Program-made: the position numbers and the translations under genes
In this document: positions 6,503 through 13,350 of the stretch, piece by piece
Position numbering within the stretch: position 1 is the first letter of the stretch
Layout of the letters: the number at the start of each line of letters is the position of its first letter
Notes under the pieces: generated by a model
The model's input: only the letters and a program-made list of their open reading frames with translations
What the model was told of the DNA's origin: nothing
The model's database searches: none
Source: an uncultured Caryophanales bacterium
GTDB lineage: Bacteria; Bacillota_I; Bacilli_A; RF39; UBA660
DNA length: 16,433 nucleotides
Direction: 5' to 3'
Assembly: GCA_946414975.1 (NCBI GenBank)
Contig: CAMKQS010000032.1
Location: forward strand, 1 to 16,433

Positions 6503-6946
6503 TTACCTCTCTATTTTCAAATCACTTAAAATATTATCTTGCTTGTTAAACATGATTTTTTCATCTTCTTCTTTCATATGATCATATCCAAGTAGGTGTA
6601 GTATGCCATGCACAGTCAAAAAAGAGATTTCCCTAGTTTCACTATGACCATATTCTAACGCTTGAGATTTTACTCTATCAATAGATATATAAATATCCCC
6701 AAGTACTCTAATAGGAAGTTTTACAAATGTATCATCATCCTCTAGTGCAAAGGATATAACATCAGTTTCTCTATCTACACCCCTATATTTCCTATTAATC
6801 TTATGAATATATTCATTATCTACTATTATAATATTCAAAACAGCATTAGATACTTTTTCATATTCTAATGCATAATTAGCAACTTTATATAATAATTTTT
6901 CATCAATAGTCTCATTAGTACTATTAGTTATATTTATTTCATTCAT
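6503..6946 (-). CDS. ybeY: Endoribonuclease YbeY
   Basis: YbeY is a zinc-dependent endoribonuclease needed for 16S rRNA 3'-end processing and ribosome quality control. The metal site HGILHLLGYDH is complete (residues 113-123 of the 147-residue form), and the upstream RETDVISFALE segment matches the family TDVLSFP motif. The open frame could start at a GTG at 6955, adding three residues, but the ATG at 6946 gives the more usual N terminus; GATGTGAT before it is only a weak Shine-Dalgarno. The promoter at 6962-6990 predicts transcription from about 6955, so the leader would be some ten bases, or absent if the GTG is used. It is the first gene of the era-recO unit. In many relatives phoH precedes it; here it does not. 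Confidence 0.95.
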   Translation of the reverse strand: MNEINITNSTNETIDEKLLYKVANYALEYEKVSNAVLNIIIVDNEYIHKINRKYRGVDRETDVISFALEDDDTFVKLPIRVLGDIYISIDRVKSQALEYGHSETREISFLTVHGILHLLGYDHMKEEDEKIMFNKQDNILSDLKIER

Positions 6947-6961
6947 AATAATCACATCATA

Positions 6962-6990
6962 ATTATATTATAAATTACTTATTTTGTAAA
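6962..6990 (-). promoter_or_regulatory. Promoter of the ybeY-era-recO unit
   Basis: TTTACA (6990-6985) and TATAAT (6967-6962) are exactly 17 bases apart. A second TATAAT (6972-6967) overlaps but is only 12 bases away. The predicted start near 6955 makes an extremely short leader for ybeY. No terminator is seen before the glyQS leader, so this probably drives all six genes. Confidence 0.8.
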
Positions 6991-7001
6991 CTACATCAAA
7001 T

Positions 7002-7032
7002 AAAAATGGCAATTAATTAAATTACCATTTTT
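7002..7032 (-). terminator. Terminator of the gene at 7034-8200
   Basis: An 8-bp stem (7002-7009 with 7025-7032) encloses a second short AATT/AATT stem. On the minus strand it ends in ATTTTTATTT. It lies directly after the stop codon and isolates this gene from the ybeY promoter downstream. Confidence 0.75.
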
Positions 7033-7033
7033 A

Positions 7034-8200
7034 TTATTTAATTTTTTCTTTATTACTATTAATACCATACTTATAGCATGCATAACTTAATACACTATCA
7101 AGCTCTTTTTTGGTTGTTTTATCATTCTCATAATATGCAGGAATTACTAAATCTTGATTATACATCTCATATCGCAATCTATTAAAATCAACTATATTAT
7201 TTAATGTACAATTAGCTGTATATACTATATTTTTAGATACTTTATAGGAATAACCATTAGGCATTGCTTTATAATTATTATCACTATTATCCATATAAAT
7301 AGCAATTAAATCATCGCTTTTATAAATACAAACCCTATTTGTTTTTTCCTTTAATCCATCATATCTAATCATATAACCATCTGGATTATATAAATATTTA
7401 CTAAATAAATGTACACTATCATCAATAATACCAACAATTTTATCGTCAATACTATCTATAATTTCATCATACAAATCAAATGTTTGTATATAATCTTCAT
7501 ACTTGCTATGATCATAAGAATTATTATATATATTAATAATACTATACAAATTTAAAGTAGAAAATTTTAACGTGTAATAATACTTTTCTTTTTCAGAATT
7601 TGAAAGTTCATTATAAATTTCAATTAAATTCTTACTCTCTTTAAAAAGATCACATAAAGCATTATAAAGATTCCTTTTTTCACTTATTTCTAAACTTTGG
7701 TAATTAATAACTAACATTCTCATTTCATCAATACTATTACAATATTTAGTAATATAATCATTTAATTTATTGTCATAAGACTTTTCTTCACTATTACCAC
7801 TTGCACTTATTTGCTTTTTTATTTTTTCTTTAACACCCAAATCAATTCCCAATTTTATTAAATCATCTATTTTTTCCTTTGCAAGTTTCTTATTATAATT
7901 TAATATTTCATTTTGAATTTTATCATTTACTTTTTTATATGTTTCAGAAATAGTTTGAAAAAATACATTTTTATCATCTTCATAAACCTTATTATTTGAA
8001 GATTCATCTATTTTATCTCCATTATCCATATTCTCTTCATCTCTTTTTAAATCTTCAATTTTATCTTTTACATACTTTTTTCCATAATTAAATATCTCTT
8101 GAAACTCTTGTTTTTCTTCGAAAGAAAATGCATTATTTTTAGCATCATCTACTATTTTTTTACTAACTCTTTTAAAATTATCAAAAAAATCTTTATTCAT
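7034..8200 (-). CDS. Unrecognised cytoplasmic protein, helical N terminus
   Basis: No known family is recognised. The first 140 of 388 residues are charged, amphipathic and probably helical, with an acidic Asn/Asp/Ser-rich linker around 55-78. A middle helical part (about 150-275) contains many Tyr, Leu and Ile. The C-terminal third (about 280-385) looks globular, with YMIRYDGLKEK, CIYKSDDLIAIYMD and NGYSYKVSKNIVY, suggestive of beta strands. There is no signal peptide or membrane segment. GGAGG (8210-8206) sits 5 bases before the ATG at 8200; the frame extends to a TTG at 8212, but that TTG overlaps the Shine-Dalgarno and is rejected. The gene has its own promoter and terminator. It follows two other unknown genes on the same strand and may share a role with them, but nothing in the sequence shows what. 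Confidence 0.7.
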   Translation of the reverse strand: MNKDFFDNFKRVSKKIVDDAKNNAFSFEEKQEFQEIFNYGKKYVKDKIEDLKRDEENMDNGDKIDESSNNKVYEDDKNVFFQTISETYKKVNDKIQNEILNYNKKLAKEKIDDLIKLGIDLGVKEKIKKQISASGNSEEKSYDNKLNDYITKYCNSIDEMRMLVINYQSLEISEKRNLYNALCDLFKESKNLIEIYNELSNSEKEKYYYTLKFSTLNLYSIINIYNNSYDHSKYEDYIQTFDLYDEIIDSIDDKIVGIIDDSVHLFSKYLYNPDGYMIRYDGLKEKTNRVCIYKSDDLIAIYMDNSDNNYKAMPNGYSYKVSKNIVYTANCTLNNIVDFNRLRYEMYNQDLVIPAYYENDKTTKKELDSVLSYACYKYGINSNKEKIK

Positions 8201-8220
8201 TTTTCCCTCCAATAAAACCT

Positions 8221-8249
8221 ATTATATATAAAATAATACAAGTTTTCAA
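8221..8249 (-). promoter_or_regulatory. Promoter of the gene at 7034-8200
   Basis: TTGAAA (8249-8244) and TATAAT (8226-8221) are exactly 17 bases apart on the minus strand, the closest match to the vegetative consensus in the window. It lies just past the terminator of the upstream gene. Confidence 0.8.
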
Positions 8250-8250
8250 T

Positions 8251-8275
8251 AAAAAACCATGATTAATTCATCATG
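8251..8275 (-). terminator. Terminator of the gene at 8271-8846
   Basis: CATGAT (8258-8263) pairs with ATCATG (8270-8275) around a 6-base loop. On the minus strand it is followed by GG and six T residues. The TGA stop codon lies within the stem. The stem is short, so termination may be partial. Confidence 0.65.
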
Positions 8276-8846
8276 ATTTAAAATTTAGTTTTTTATGCCC
8301 AGAAAAATAAAAAGCAAAAATATCATTAATAATAATAGTAAAGTAATCATTTGCTTGCTTATCAAAATTTTTACTTTTTAATTCACTAATAATTGAACCA
8401 TATAATTCTTTTAAATTATTCTTAGAAGTATTATTTATATTATTAAAACCTTTTAAATATTTTTTCATACTATTAACTTCATATTCTATTTTTTCATTTT
8501 CTAAATTTTCTATTTTTTCAAGAAGTTCATAAAGTTCAAAAGATATCTTATATGGGTAAACTTGTGTTGGATACTGTTTTTCATACATCTCCATATATCT
8601 TTTTAATTCATCCTTCGAATAGTTTTTTATACCTCTACTTTCTAAAGTATTGCATAAATCTGAATTCAAAATATAATCTTTTAAAGATATTTTATTTCCT
8701 CTAATTGAATTTTCAATTTGATATATACCATTTGTAATAGTTACCACAACTTCTGCTTTAGACATAAATTCAAAAACAAGTTTATCATATTGATTATCAT
8801 ATTCATTTTTTTTATTATAAATATTTAATATATCATTGCTGTTCAT
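8271..8846 (-). CDS. Unrecognised 191-residue protein paired with the NTase-like gene
   Basis: No known family is recognised. The protein is soluble in appearance, with no signal peptide or membrane segment. Residues 1-30 are a polar helix, a short strand-like stretch AEVVVTITNGIYQI follows at about 31-44, and the rest is mostly helical, with a Glu/Asn/Lys-rich helix at about 105-135 that could form a coiled coil. The start codon lies 3 bases after the stop of the upstream gene, with AGGG (8858-8855) 8 bases before it, so the two are almost certainly co-translated and probably work together. It may be a soluble partner of the membrane-anchored nucleotidyltransferase-like protein. No catalytic motif is visible. 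Confidence 0.65.
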   Translation of the reverse strand: MNSNDILNIYNKKNEYDNQYDKLVFEFMSKAEVVVTITNGIYQIENSIRGNKISLKDYILNSDLCNTLESRGIKNYSKDELKRYMEMYEKQYPTQVYPYKISFELYELLEKIENLENEKIEYEVNSMKKYLKGFNNINNTSKNNLKELYGSIISELKSKNFDKQANDYFTIIINDIFAFYFSGHKKLNFKS

Positions 8847-8849
8847 AAG

Positions 8850-10289
8850 CTATACCCTATTAATAAACATAAACATTAAAGCACATAAAATTCCTGCAAA
8901 AAAGCCAACTATGAGTGCTAGAGAAATTGCATTTGCAAAACCATTAGGATTATTAGGCTTAACAAGAACTTTCTGCATACCTTTTTCATTCTGGTTAATA
9001 TTTTGATTTTCTTGTTGTTTTTGCATAATAATTGCTCTATTTTTTTCTCTTATATCTTTTGCAATATTTTTTTCTTTTTCACTTCTTTTATCAAAATAGT
9101 CTCTATTTGAAACATCTACTACTTTATACATCTCAATTCTATTCAAGACATCTAATCTAATCATATTCGTTTCATCAATTTTTTTTGAATCAATTATATC
9201 TTTCTCTCTTTTTGAATTATCTTTAGTCAATTTAATATATTCTAGTGACATAGTATTATAAACTTTACCATCTTTTGATTTATATGAAGTAACATAATCT
9301 GTAATTTCTTTTACTTCTAAAACTTTCTCTTTACATTCTTTAGTATATGGATCAAAGCTACGCTGAATAATTTTACCATTTTCATAAATAAATGGATATA
9401 TTCCAACTGGAATATCATCAATTAATATTTCAAAACCATAATCTTGTTTATCTTTAGAATGATTTAAGCTATCCAATTCAGCCATATATAATCCTTTTTG
9501 TGTAAATATTTGTCTTAATGATGAAATATCTTTCATATCACAAATAGTATCTATATCACTATGCATTCTATTTGAATCTTCATTTAGAATAAAATAAGGA
9601 ACCGTCCCACCAGCAAGAAATAATTTTATTTCCTCGTTAGTTAACATCATTATTTTTTTGAATGCTAATTTTATTTTTTCAAATGTATGATTTTTTATTT
9701 TATCTAATTTTATGTACTCTTCTATAGTTTTAGTAATTGTATTATCTACTTCTTTTATAATATCATCATACTCTTTTTCACTATCTTTATAATTTTCAAT
9801 TATTTCATTAGCTTTATCACTAGGAAGAATACCAGGATATTTAATATTTAAATCTTCTGCCTTTTCTAGAACATAATTTTTTACTTTTTCATTTTTATAC
9901 GCTTTTACACCTTTTTCAATTTTATCATCTATTTCTTTTATAATTTCATCATACTCTTTTTCACTATCTTTATAACTTGCAATTACATTATCTACCTTAT
10001 CGCTTGGAGCAATACCTTCATATTTATTATTTAATTCTTCTGCTTTTTTCAAAATATAATCTTTTACCTTAATATTTTTATTATTCTTCTTATATTCTTC
10101 AACCATTTTTTTTGATAACTCATTAAAATCATTTACAAGAGTATCATATTCCATATCGCTATTTAAAAACTTATTTATAATCTCATTTGCTTGATCTTTT
10201 GAAACTATATTTTCATATTCTTTATTAAGTATTTCAACTTGCTCTAGTATATATTTGGTAATTTTTTCATTTTTTTCTTCAGTTAACAT
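8850..10289 (-). CDS. Tail-anchored protein with three repeats and a nucleotidyltransferase-like domain
   Basis: Three parts are visible in 479 residues. Residues 10-195 hold three tandem repeats of about 61 residues (R1 10-70, R2 74-134, R3 135-195), each with the pattern K-x-Y-(I/V)-L-(E/K)-(K/Q)-(A/V)-E-x-LN-x-(K/E)-Y followed by SDKAN and KDSEKEYD; R2 and R3 are close and R1 is diverged. Residues 218-300 resemble a Pol-beta-type nucleotidyltransferase: FLAGGTV (GG at 227-228), then RMHSDIDTIC with D245 and D247 as the metal pair, and E287 or D290 as a possible third acid. Residues 452-475 form a C-terminal membrane helix with a tiny outer tail, so the protein is tail-anchored with its domains in the cytoplasm. 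AGGAGG (10299-10294) lies 4 bases before the ATG. Substrate and activity are unknown; antitoxin-, toxin- or modification-type roles are all possible. Confidence 0.75.
   Translation of the reverse strand: MLTEEKNEKITKYILEQVEILNKEYENIVSKDQANEIINKFLNSDMEYDTLVNDFNELSKKMVEEYKKNNKNIKVKDYILKKAEELNNKYEGIAPSDKVDNVIASYKDSEKEYDEIIKEIDDKIEKGVKAYKNEKVKNYVLEKAEDLNIKYPGILPSDKANEIIENYKDSEKEYDDIIKEVDNTITKTIEEYIKLDKIKNHTFEKIKLAFKKIMMLTNEEIKLFLAGGTVPYFILNEDSNRMHSDIDTICDMKDISSLRQIFTQKGLYMAELDSLNHSKDKQDYGFEILIDDIPVGIYPFIYENGKIIQRSFDPYTKECKEKVLEVKEITDYVTSYKSKDGKVYNTMSLEYIKLTKDNSKREKDIIDSKKIDETNMIRLDVLNRIEMYKVVDVSNRDYFDKRSEKEKNIAKDIREKNRAIIMQKQQENQNINQNEKGMQKVLVKPNNPNGFANAISLALIVGFFAGILCALMFMFINRV
9705..10262 (-). 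repeat. Three tandem 61-codon coding repeats
   Basis: The repeats occupy 10262-10080, 10070-9888 and 9887-9705. The last two remain alike at DNA level: a stretch of nearly 30 bases within the KDSEKEYD-encoding segment recurs 183 bases apart (about 9763 and 9945), exactly 61 codons. The first repeat is recognisable only as protein. This suggests one old and one recent duplication, or continuing exchange between the last two copies. Confidence 0.8.
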
Positions 10290-10314
10290 AATTCCTCCTA
10301 CAATGTTGGTATCC

Positions 10315-10335
10315 TACTATAAGAATAGTATAACA
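10315..10335 (-). promoter_or_regulatory. Extended -10 promoter with overlapping inverted repeat
   Basis: On the minus strand TGT-TATACT (10335-10327) forms an extended -10; no good -35 lies upstream. A perfect 6-bp inverted repeat, TACTAT (10315-10320) and ATAGTA (10325-10330), covers the -10 and the predicted start near 10320. It could be an operator or a hairpin at the 5' end of the transcript. It drives the two-gene unit of the nucleotidyltransferase-like protein. Confidence 0.5.
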
Positions 10336-10350
10336 TATTTCCATAAAAAG

Positions 10351-10373
10351 AAAAAGACTGCTTTGCAATCTTT
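10351..10373 (-). terminator. Terminator of the sufCDS operon
   Basis: A 9-bp stem (10353-10361 with 10365-10373, one G-T pair) closes an AAA loop on the minus strand and runs into a T-rich tail. It overlaps the sufS stop codon. It marks the operon end directly after sufS, where sufU and sufB would be expected. Confidence 0.8.
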
Positions 10374-11562
10374 ACAATAATTCATTTTTTATATTACTAT
10401 TTTTTAAGGCATTAACTAATACATCAATATCATCTTTAGTATTATAAAAGTATAAACTAACGCGACAAGTATTTTTTATTTTTAACTCATCTTTTAATAG
10501 CTTTGCACAATGGTTTCCTGCTCTTACACATATATTATACTTATCTAAATAAATAGCTAAATCCTGTGGAAAAATATCGTTATAATTAAAAGTAATAATT
10601 CCTGATTTTGAATTTCTATTATATATTTCTATATTTTCTATTTTATCAAGTTTATCTAGTGCATAATCACGTAAATCTTTTTCATAATTATATATATTAT
10701 CCATACCAATATCATTTAAATAATCTATTACTCTACCAAATCCTATAATAGATGCAATAGGTAATGTTCCAGCTTCTAATTTTGATGGTAAGCTTTTATA
10801 CTTAACTATTTTATCAAATGTAAACGAAGCATTCATTCCTCCACCAAAACAAGTTGGATATAGATTATTTAATAATTCCTTTTTTCCATATAAAATTCCA
10901 AGTCCAGTAGGTCCACACATTTTATGAGCAGAAAAAGCAAGAAAATCAATATCTTCATCCACTACATCTATTTTCATATGTGGTACTGCTTGGGCACCAT
11001 CCACTACTACAATTATTCCAAGTTTATGAGCATATTTAATTATTTCTTTAATAGGCCTAATATCCCCCACTACATTTGAAATATATGCAAGAGAAATTAC
11101 TTTAGTTTTTTCAGTTATACATTTTTTAACATTATCCAATGTTACCTCATAATTTTCATTTAAAGGAATATAATTTATATCAATATTAATAGAAGTTGCT
11201 AATTCAAACCATGGGAGTATATTACTTGCATGCTCTGCTTTTGTAATTAAAACTTCATCATTATCTTTTAAATTATATTTAAAATATCCGAATACAATCT
11301 TGTTTAATGAATCAGTAGCATTATTTGTAAAAATTATCTCATCACTACTATCAGCATTAATAAAATTCTTTATTTTATTTCTAGTATTCAAAATTTCATC
11401 ATCTACTTTAAGCGCAATTTTATAATCTCCTCTAGAGGCATTAGCACTATAATTATTATAATAATCACTTATAGCTTCAGAAAGCATTTTAGGCTTTAAA
11501 GTTGTAGCAGCATTATCAAGATAAACAACACTATTTAAAACATTAAAATCTTCGCGGTACAT
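10372..11562 (-). CDS. sufS: Cysteine desulfurase SufS
   Basis: SufS takes sulfur from L-cysteine as a persulfide for iron-sulfur cluster assembly, leaving alanine. It is a PLP enzyme of 396 residues, slightly shorter than the usual 406. YLDNAATTLKP (14-24) opens the fold; the PLP lysine is K214 in SAHKMCGPTG; the active cysteine is C352 in VRAGNHCA, the group II (SufS) context and not that of NifS or IscS. In Bacilli the persulfide passes to the zinc protein SufU, which is not in this window. GGAGGTGAT overlaps the sufD end and leads into the ATG, so translation is coupled. It is the last gene before a terminator. The assignment is firm. Confidence 0.95.
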   Translation of the reverse strand: MYREDFNVLNSVVYLDNAATTLKPKMLSEAISDYYNNYSANASRGDYKIALKVDDEILNTRNKIKNFINADSSDEIIFTNNATDSLNKIVFGYFKYNLKDNDEVLITKAEHASNILPWFELATSINIDINYIPLNENYEVTLDNVKKCITEKTKVISLAYISNVVGDIRPIKEIIKYAHKLGIIVVVDGAQAVPHMKIDVVDEDIDFLAFSAHKMCGPTGLGILYGKKELLNNLYPTCFGGGMNASFTFDKIVKYKSLPSKLEAGTLPIASIIGFGRVIDYLNDIGMDNIYNYEKDLRDYALDKLDKIENIEIYNRNSKSGIITFNYNDIFPQDLAIYLDKYNICVRAGNHCAKLLKDELKIKNTCRVSLYFYNTKDDIDVLVNALKNSNIKNELL

Positions 11563-11565
11563 AAA

Positions 11566-12363
11566 TCACCTCCAGTATTTTTTTATAGAATCCTTAATTT
11601 TTTTAGACAAAAAATCATCGTTTATTTTATTAAGTAAAAAGCCTTTTATCAAAAGTTTATAAGCTTCTTTTCTAGATATTCCCATAGTCTCTAAGTAGAA
11701 CAATTCTTCGCTCTCAAAATCACCTATAAGTGCAGAATGATTAGCATCTACATTATCAGTGTCTATATAAAGTATTGGTCTAATTTCACACTTATTATTA
11801 GTTAAATTAATAATTCTGTTATATTGATTACATACACATTCAACAATATCCTTTTTTACACTGCTAGATATTTGAATATTTGTAATCCCTTTTAAGTTAA
11901 TACAATTATTAATAATATTGCTATAAGTATTCTTATGATTATGAAATATTGCATAATCATAAGATTCTTTATTTTCTCCAATACTTTTTAAAACATATTC
12001 AATTCTAGAATTATATCCATTTAAATTTACTTCAACCATCTCATTGATTGATAATACATCATTATATTTAAATACATTAACTTGACTATTTTCTTTAATA
12101 AGATAATTATACTTTATCTTTGATTTATCACCTTTCATATAAATGTATATGTTTGAATTACAATTATCTTCAACATTAATATCAATTTTTAATTTTGTTA
12201 AAAACTTATTGTCAATATTTAAAATAATATTACTACTATTAAGTATATTAATGGTAATTTTATTTATATCAAATAAATCTCTTTTTGTATATTCACAAAC
12301 TTCAATACAATCACTAATTTTTTTTGATTTTATTTTATCATTAACTATATTTATCTTATTCAT
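11566..12363 (-). CDS. sufD: Short SufD-type Fe-S scaffold component
   Basis: SufD pairs with SufB and SufC in the SufBCD scaffold on which Fe-S clusters are built. The diagnostic C-terminal core is intact: ILYIDTDNVDANHSALIGDF (198-216, with H209 at the position of the conserved SufD histidine), then LFYLETMGISRKEAYKLLIKGFL, the SufC-binding helical tail. The central beta-helix is recognisable by its repeated Asn-rich strands. The protein is only 265 residues, against about 430 in Bacillus; the missing part is at the N terminus, with no frameshift or extra frame upstream because the ATG overlaps the sufC stop by 8 bases. It is therefore a naturally short form. SufB identity is less likely, because the residues of the SufB core cysteine region are not seen. 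Confidence 0.85.
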   Translation of the reverse strand: MNKINIVNDKIKSKKISDCIEVCEYTKRDLFDINKITINILNSSNIILNIDNKFLTKLKIDINVEDNCNSNIYIYMKGDKSKIKYNYLIKENSQVNVFKYNDVLSINEMVEVNLNGYNSRIEYVLKSIGENKESYDYAIFHNHKNTYSNIINNCINLKGITNIQISSSVKKDIVECVCNQYNRIINLTNNKCEIRPILYIDTDNVDANHSALIGDFESEELFYLETMGISRKEAYKLLIKGFLLNKINDDFLSKKIKDSIKKYWR

Positions 12364-13150
12364 TATTTATCATTTCCTTAACGGCACATGTTCCAATTGT
12401 TTCTTTTAAATTTTCACTTGTATACTTACTGTAACCATCTTTTTCAATTTCTCTTACTAATGAATAATCACCAGTTTTTACAATTTTTCCTGATACCATT
12501 ATATGAACAAAATTAGGTTTAATATAATCTAATAATCTTTGATAATGTGTAACCAATAAAATTCCTGGATTTTCCCTTTTATAATAATCGTAAATTTCAT
12601 TACCCACTACTTTCAAACTATCAACATCAAGACCTGAATCAATTTCATCAAGTAAAACCATAGTTGGTTTTAAAATATTCATCTGTAGAATTTCATTTTT
12701 TTTACGTTCTCCACCACTAAAGCCAAGATTAACTCCTCTATGAATCATATCTTTATTCATGTTTAACTTTTCCACTGTTGATTCTAAACTATTAATAAAA
12801 TCATATAATTTAAAATTACTCCCTAACTTCGAATGAAGTGCAGTACGTAACATATCAGCATTTGTAACACCATTAATCTCAAGAGGCATTTGCATACCTA
12901 AAAAAATCCCCAATAAAGCACGCTTATCAGTAGTTAAATCATTAAGTAATGTATCATTATAATAAATATTACCCTCTAAAATTTCATAATCAGGATGTCC
13001 CATAATAACTTTTGACAAAGTTGATTTACCAACACCATTTGGTCCCATTATTACGTGAATCTCACCTGATTTTATCTCTATATTAAAGCCATCTAATATT
13101 AATTTATCAGCAACTTTTACTTTTAAATTTTCAATTTTTAATTTATTCAT
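12356..13150 (-). CDS. sufC: Fe-S assembly ATPase SufC
   Basis: SufC is the ABC-type ATPase that drives conformational change in the SufBCD scaffold; it is cytoplasmic, not a transporter. In 264 residues the full motif set is present: Walker A GPNGVGKST (36-44), Q-loop around Q87, signature FSGGERKKNEI (144-154), Walker B MVLLDEIDSGLD (164-175) and switch histidine H202 in THYQRLL. The SGGERKK-NEILQM stretch and the DSGLD loop are specific to SufC. GGTGAT (13161-13156) precedes the ATG by about 5 bases. It is the first gene of the operon and overlaps sufD. A weak promoter lies just upstream and a symmetric one further out. Confidence 0.97.
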   Translation of the reverse strand: MNKLKIENLKVKVADKLILDGFNIEIKSGEIHVIMGPNGVGKSTLSKVIMGHPDYEILEGNIYYNDTLLNDLTTDKRALLGIFLGMQMPLEINGVTNADMLRTALHSKLGSNFKLYDFINSLESTVEKLNMNKDMIHRGVNLGFSGGERKKNEILQMNILKPTMVLLDEIDSGLDVDSLKVVGNEIYDYYKRENPGILLVTHYQRLLDYIKPNFVHIMVSGKIVKTGDYSLVREIEKDGYSKYTSENLKETIGTCAVKEMINNE

Positions 13151-13167
13151 AATAAATCACCAAAATA

Positions 13168-13196
13168 ATTATACTAAAATTTAATTAAAATTAAAA
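13168..13196 (-). promoter_or_regulatory. Proximal sufC promoter candidate
   Basis: TATAAT (13173-13168) is perfect, but the -35 17 bases upstream, TTTTAA (13196-13191), is poor. It would start transcription near 13161, right at the Shine-Dalgarno, which argues against it as the main start. The symmetric element at 13233-13269 is the alternative. Confidence 0.35.
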
Positions 13197-13232
13197 GATT
13201 ATTGATAATATTTTATATGATAAAAAAATTAA

Positions 13233-13269
13233 ATATATTGTATAAAACTATAGAAATTCTACAATATAT
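13233..13269. promoter_or_regulatory. Symmetric bidirectional promoter or operator between sufC and the HIT gene
   Basis: ATATATTGTA (13233-13242) and TACAATATAT (13260-13269) form a perfect 10-bp inverted repeat with a 17-base spacer. Plus strand: TTGTAT (13238-13243), 16 bases, TACAAT (13260-13265). Minus strand: TTGTAG (13264-13259), 16 bases, TACAAT (13242-13237). Each half thus serves as -35 on one strand and -10 on the other, giving leaders of about 80 bases in both directions. It may also bind a dimeric regulator. Confidence 0.5.
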
Positions 13270-13295
13270 ATTAGAATATTCGCAGATATTCACAT

Positions 13296-13324
13296 AAAAA
13301 GGGTTTTACTCTTTTTATTTTTTT
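13296..13324 (+). terminator. Hairpin and T tract in the leader of the HIT gene
   Basis: An 8-bp stem (13296-13303 with 13309-13316, one G-T pair) is followed by A and a run of T residues. If transcription starts at the symmetric promoter (near 13272), this would end it before the HIT gene, acting as an attenuator or releasing a roughly 50-base RNA. It also overlaps the candidate -35 of the proximal HIT promoter, so the symmetry may be incidental. Confidence 0.4.
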
Positions 13325-13332
13325 GATAAAAT
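13305..13332 (+). promoter_or_regulatory. Proximal promoter of the HIT gene
   Basis: TTTACT (13305-13310) and TAAAAT (13327-13332) are 16 bases apart. Transcription would start near 13339, beside the GGAG Shine-Dalgarno (13339-13342), leaving a very short leader. This competes with the symmetric promoter further upstream. Confidence 0.4.
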
Positions 13333-13350
13333 GATTGTGGAGATGATTAT

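Noticed and set aside
8201..8212. TTG start for the gene at 7034-8200
   Set aside because: The TTG overlaps the GGAGG Shine-Dalgarno that serves the ATG at 8200.
9705..10262. Repeats as a CRISPR array
   Set aside because: The repeats are in frame, 183 bases long, adjacent without spacers, and diverge as protein repeats do.
11566..12363. Short sufD as a frameshifted or truncated pseudogene
   Set aside because: The start overlaps the sufC stop in the usual coupled way, the frame is intact and the conserved C-terminal core is complete.
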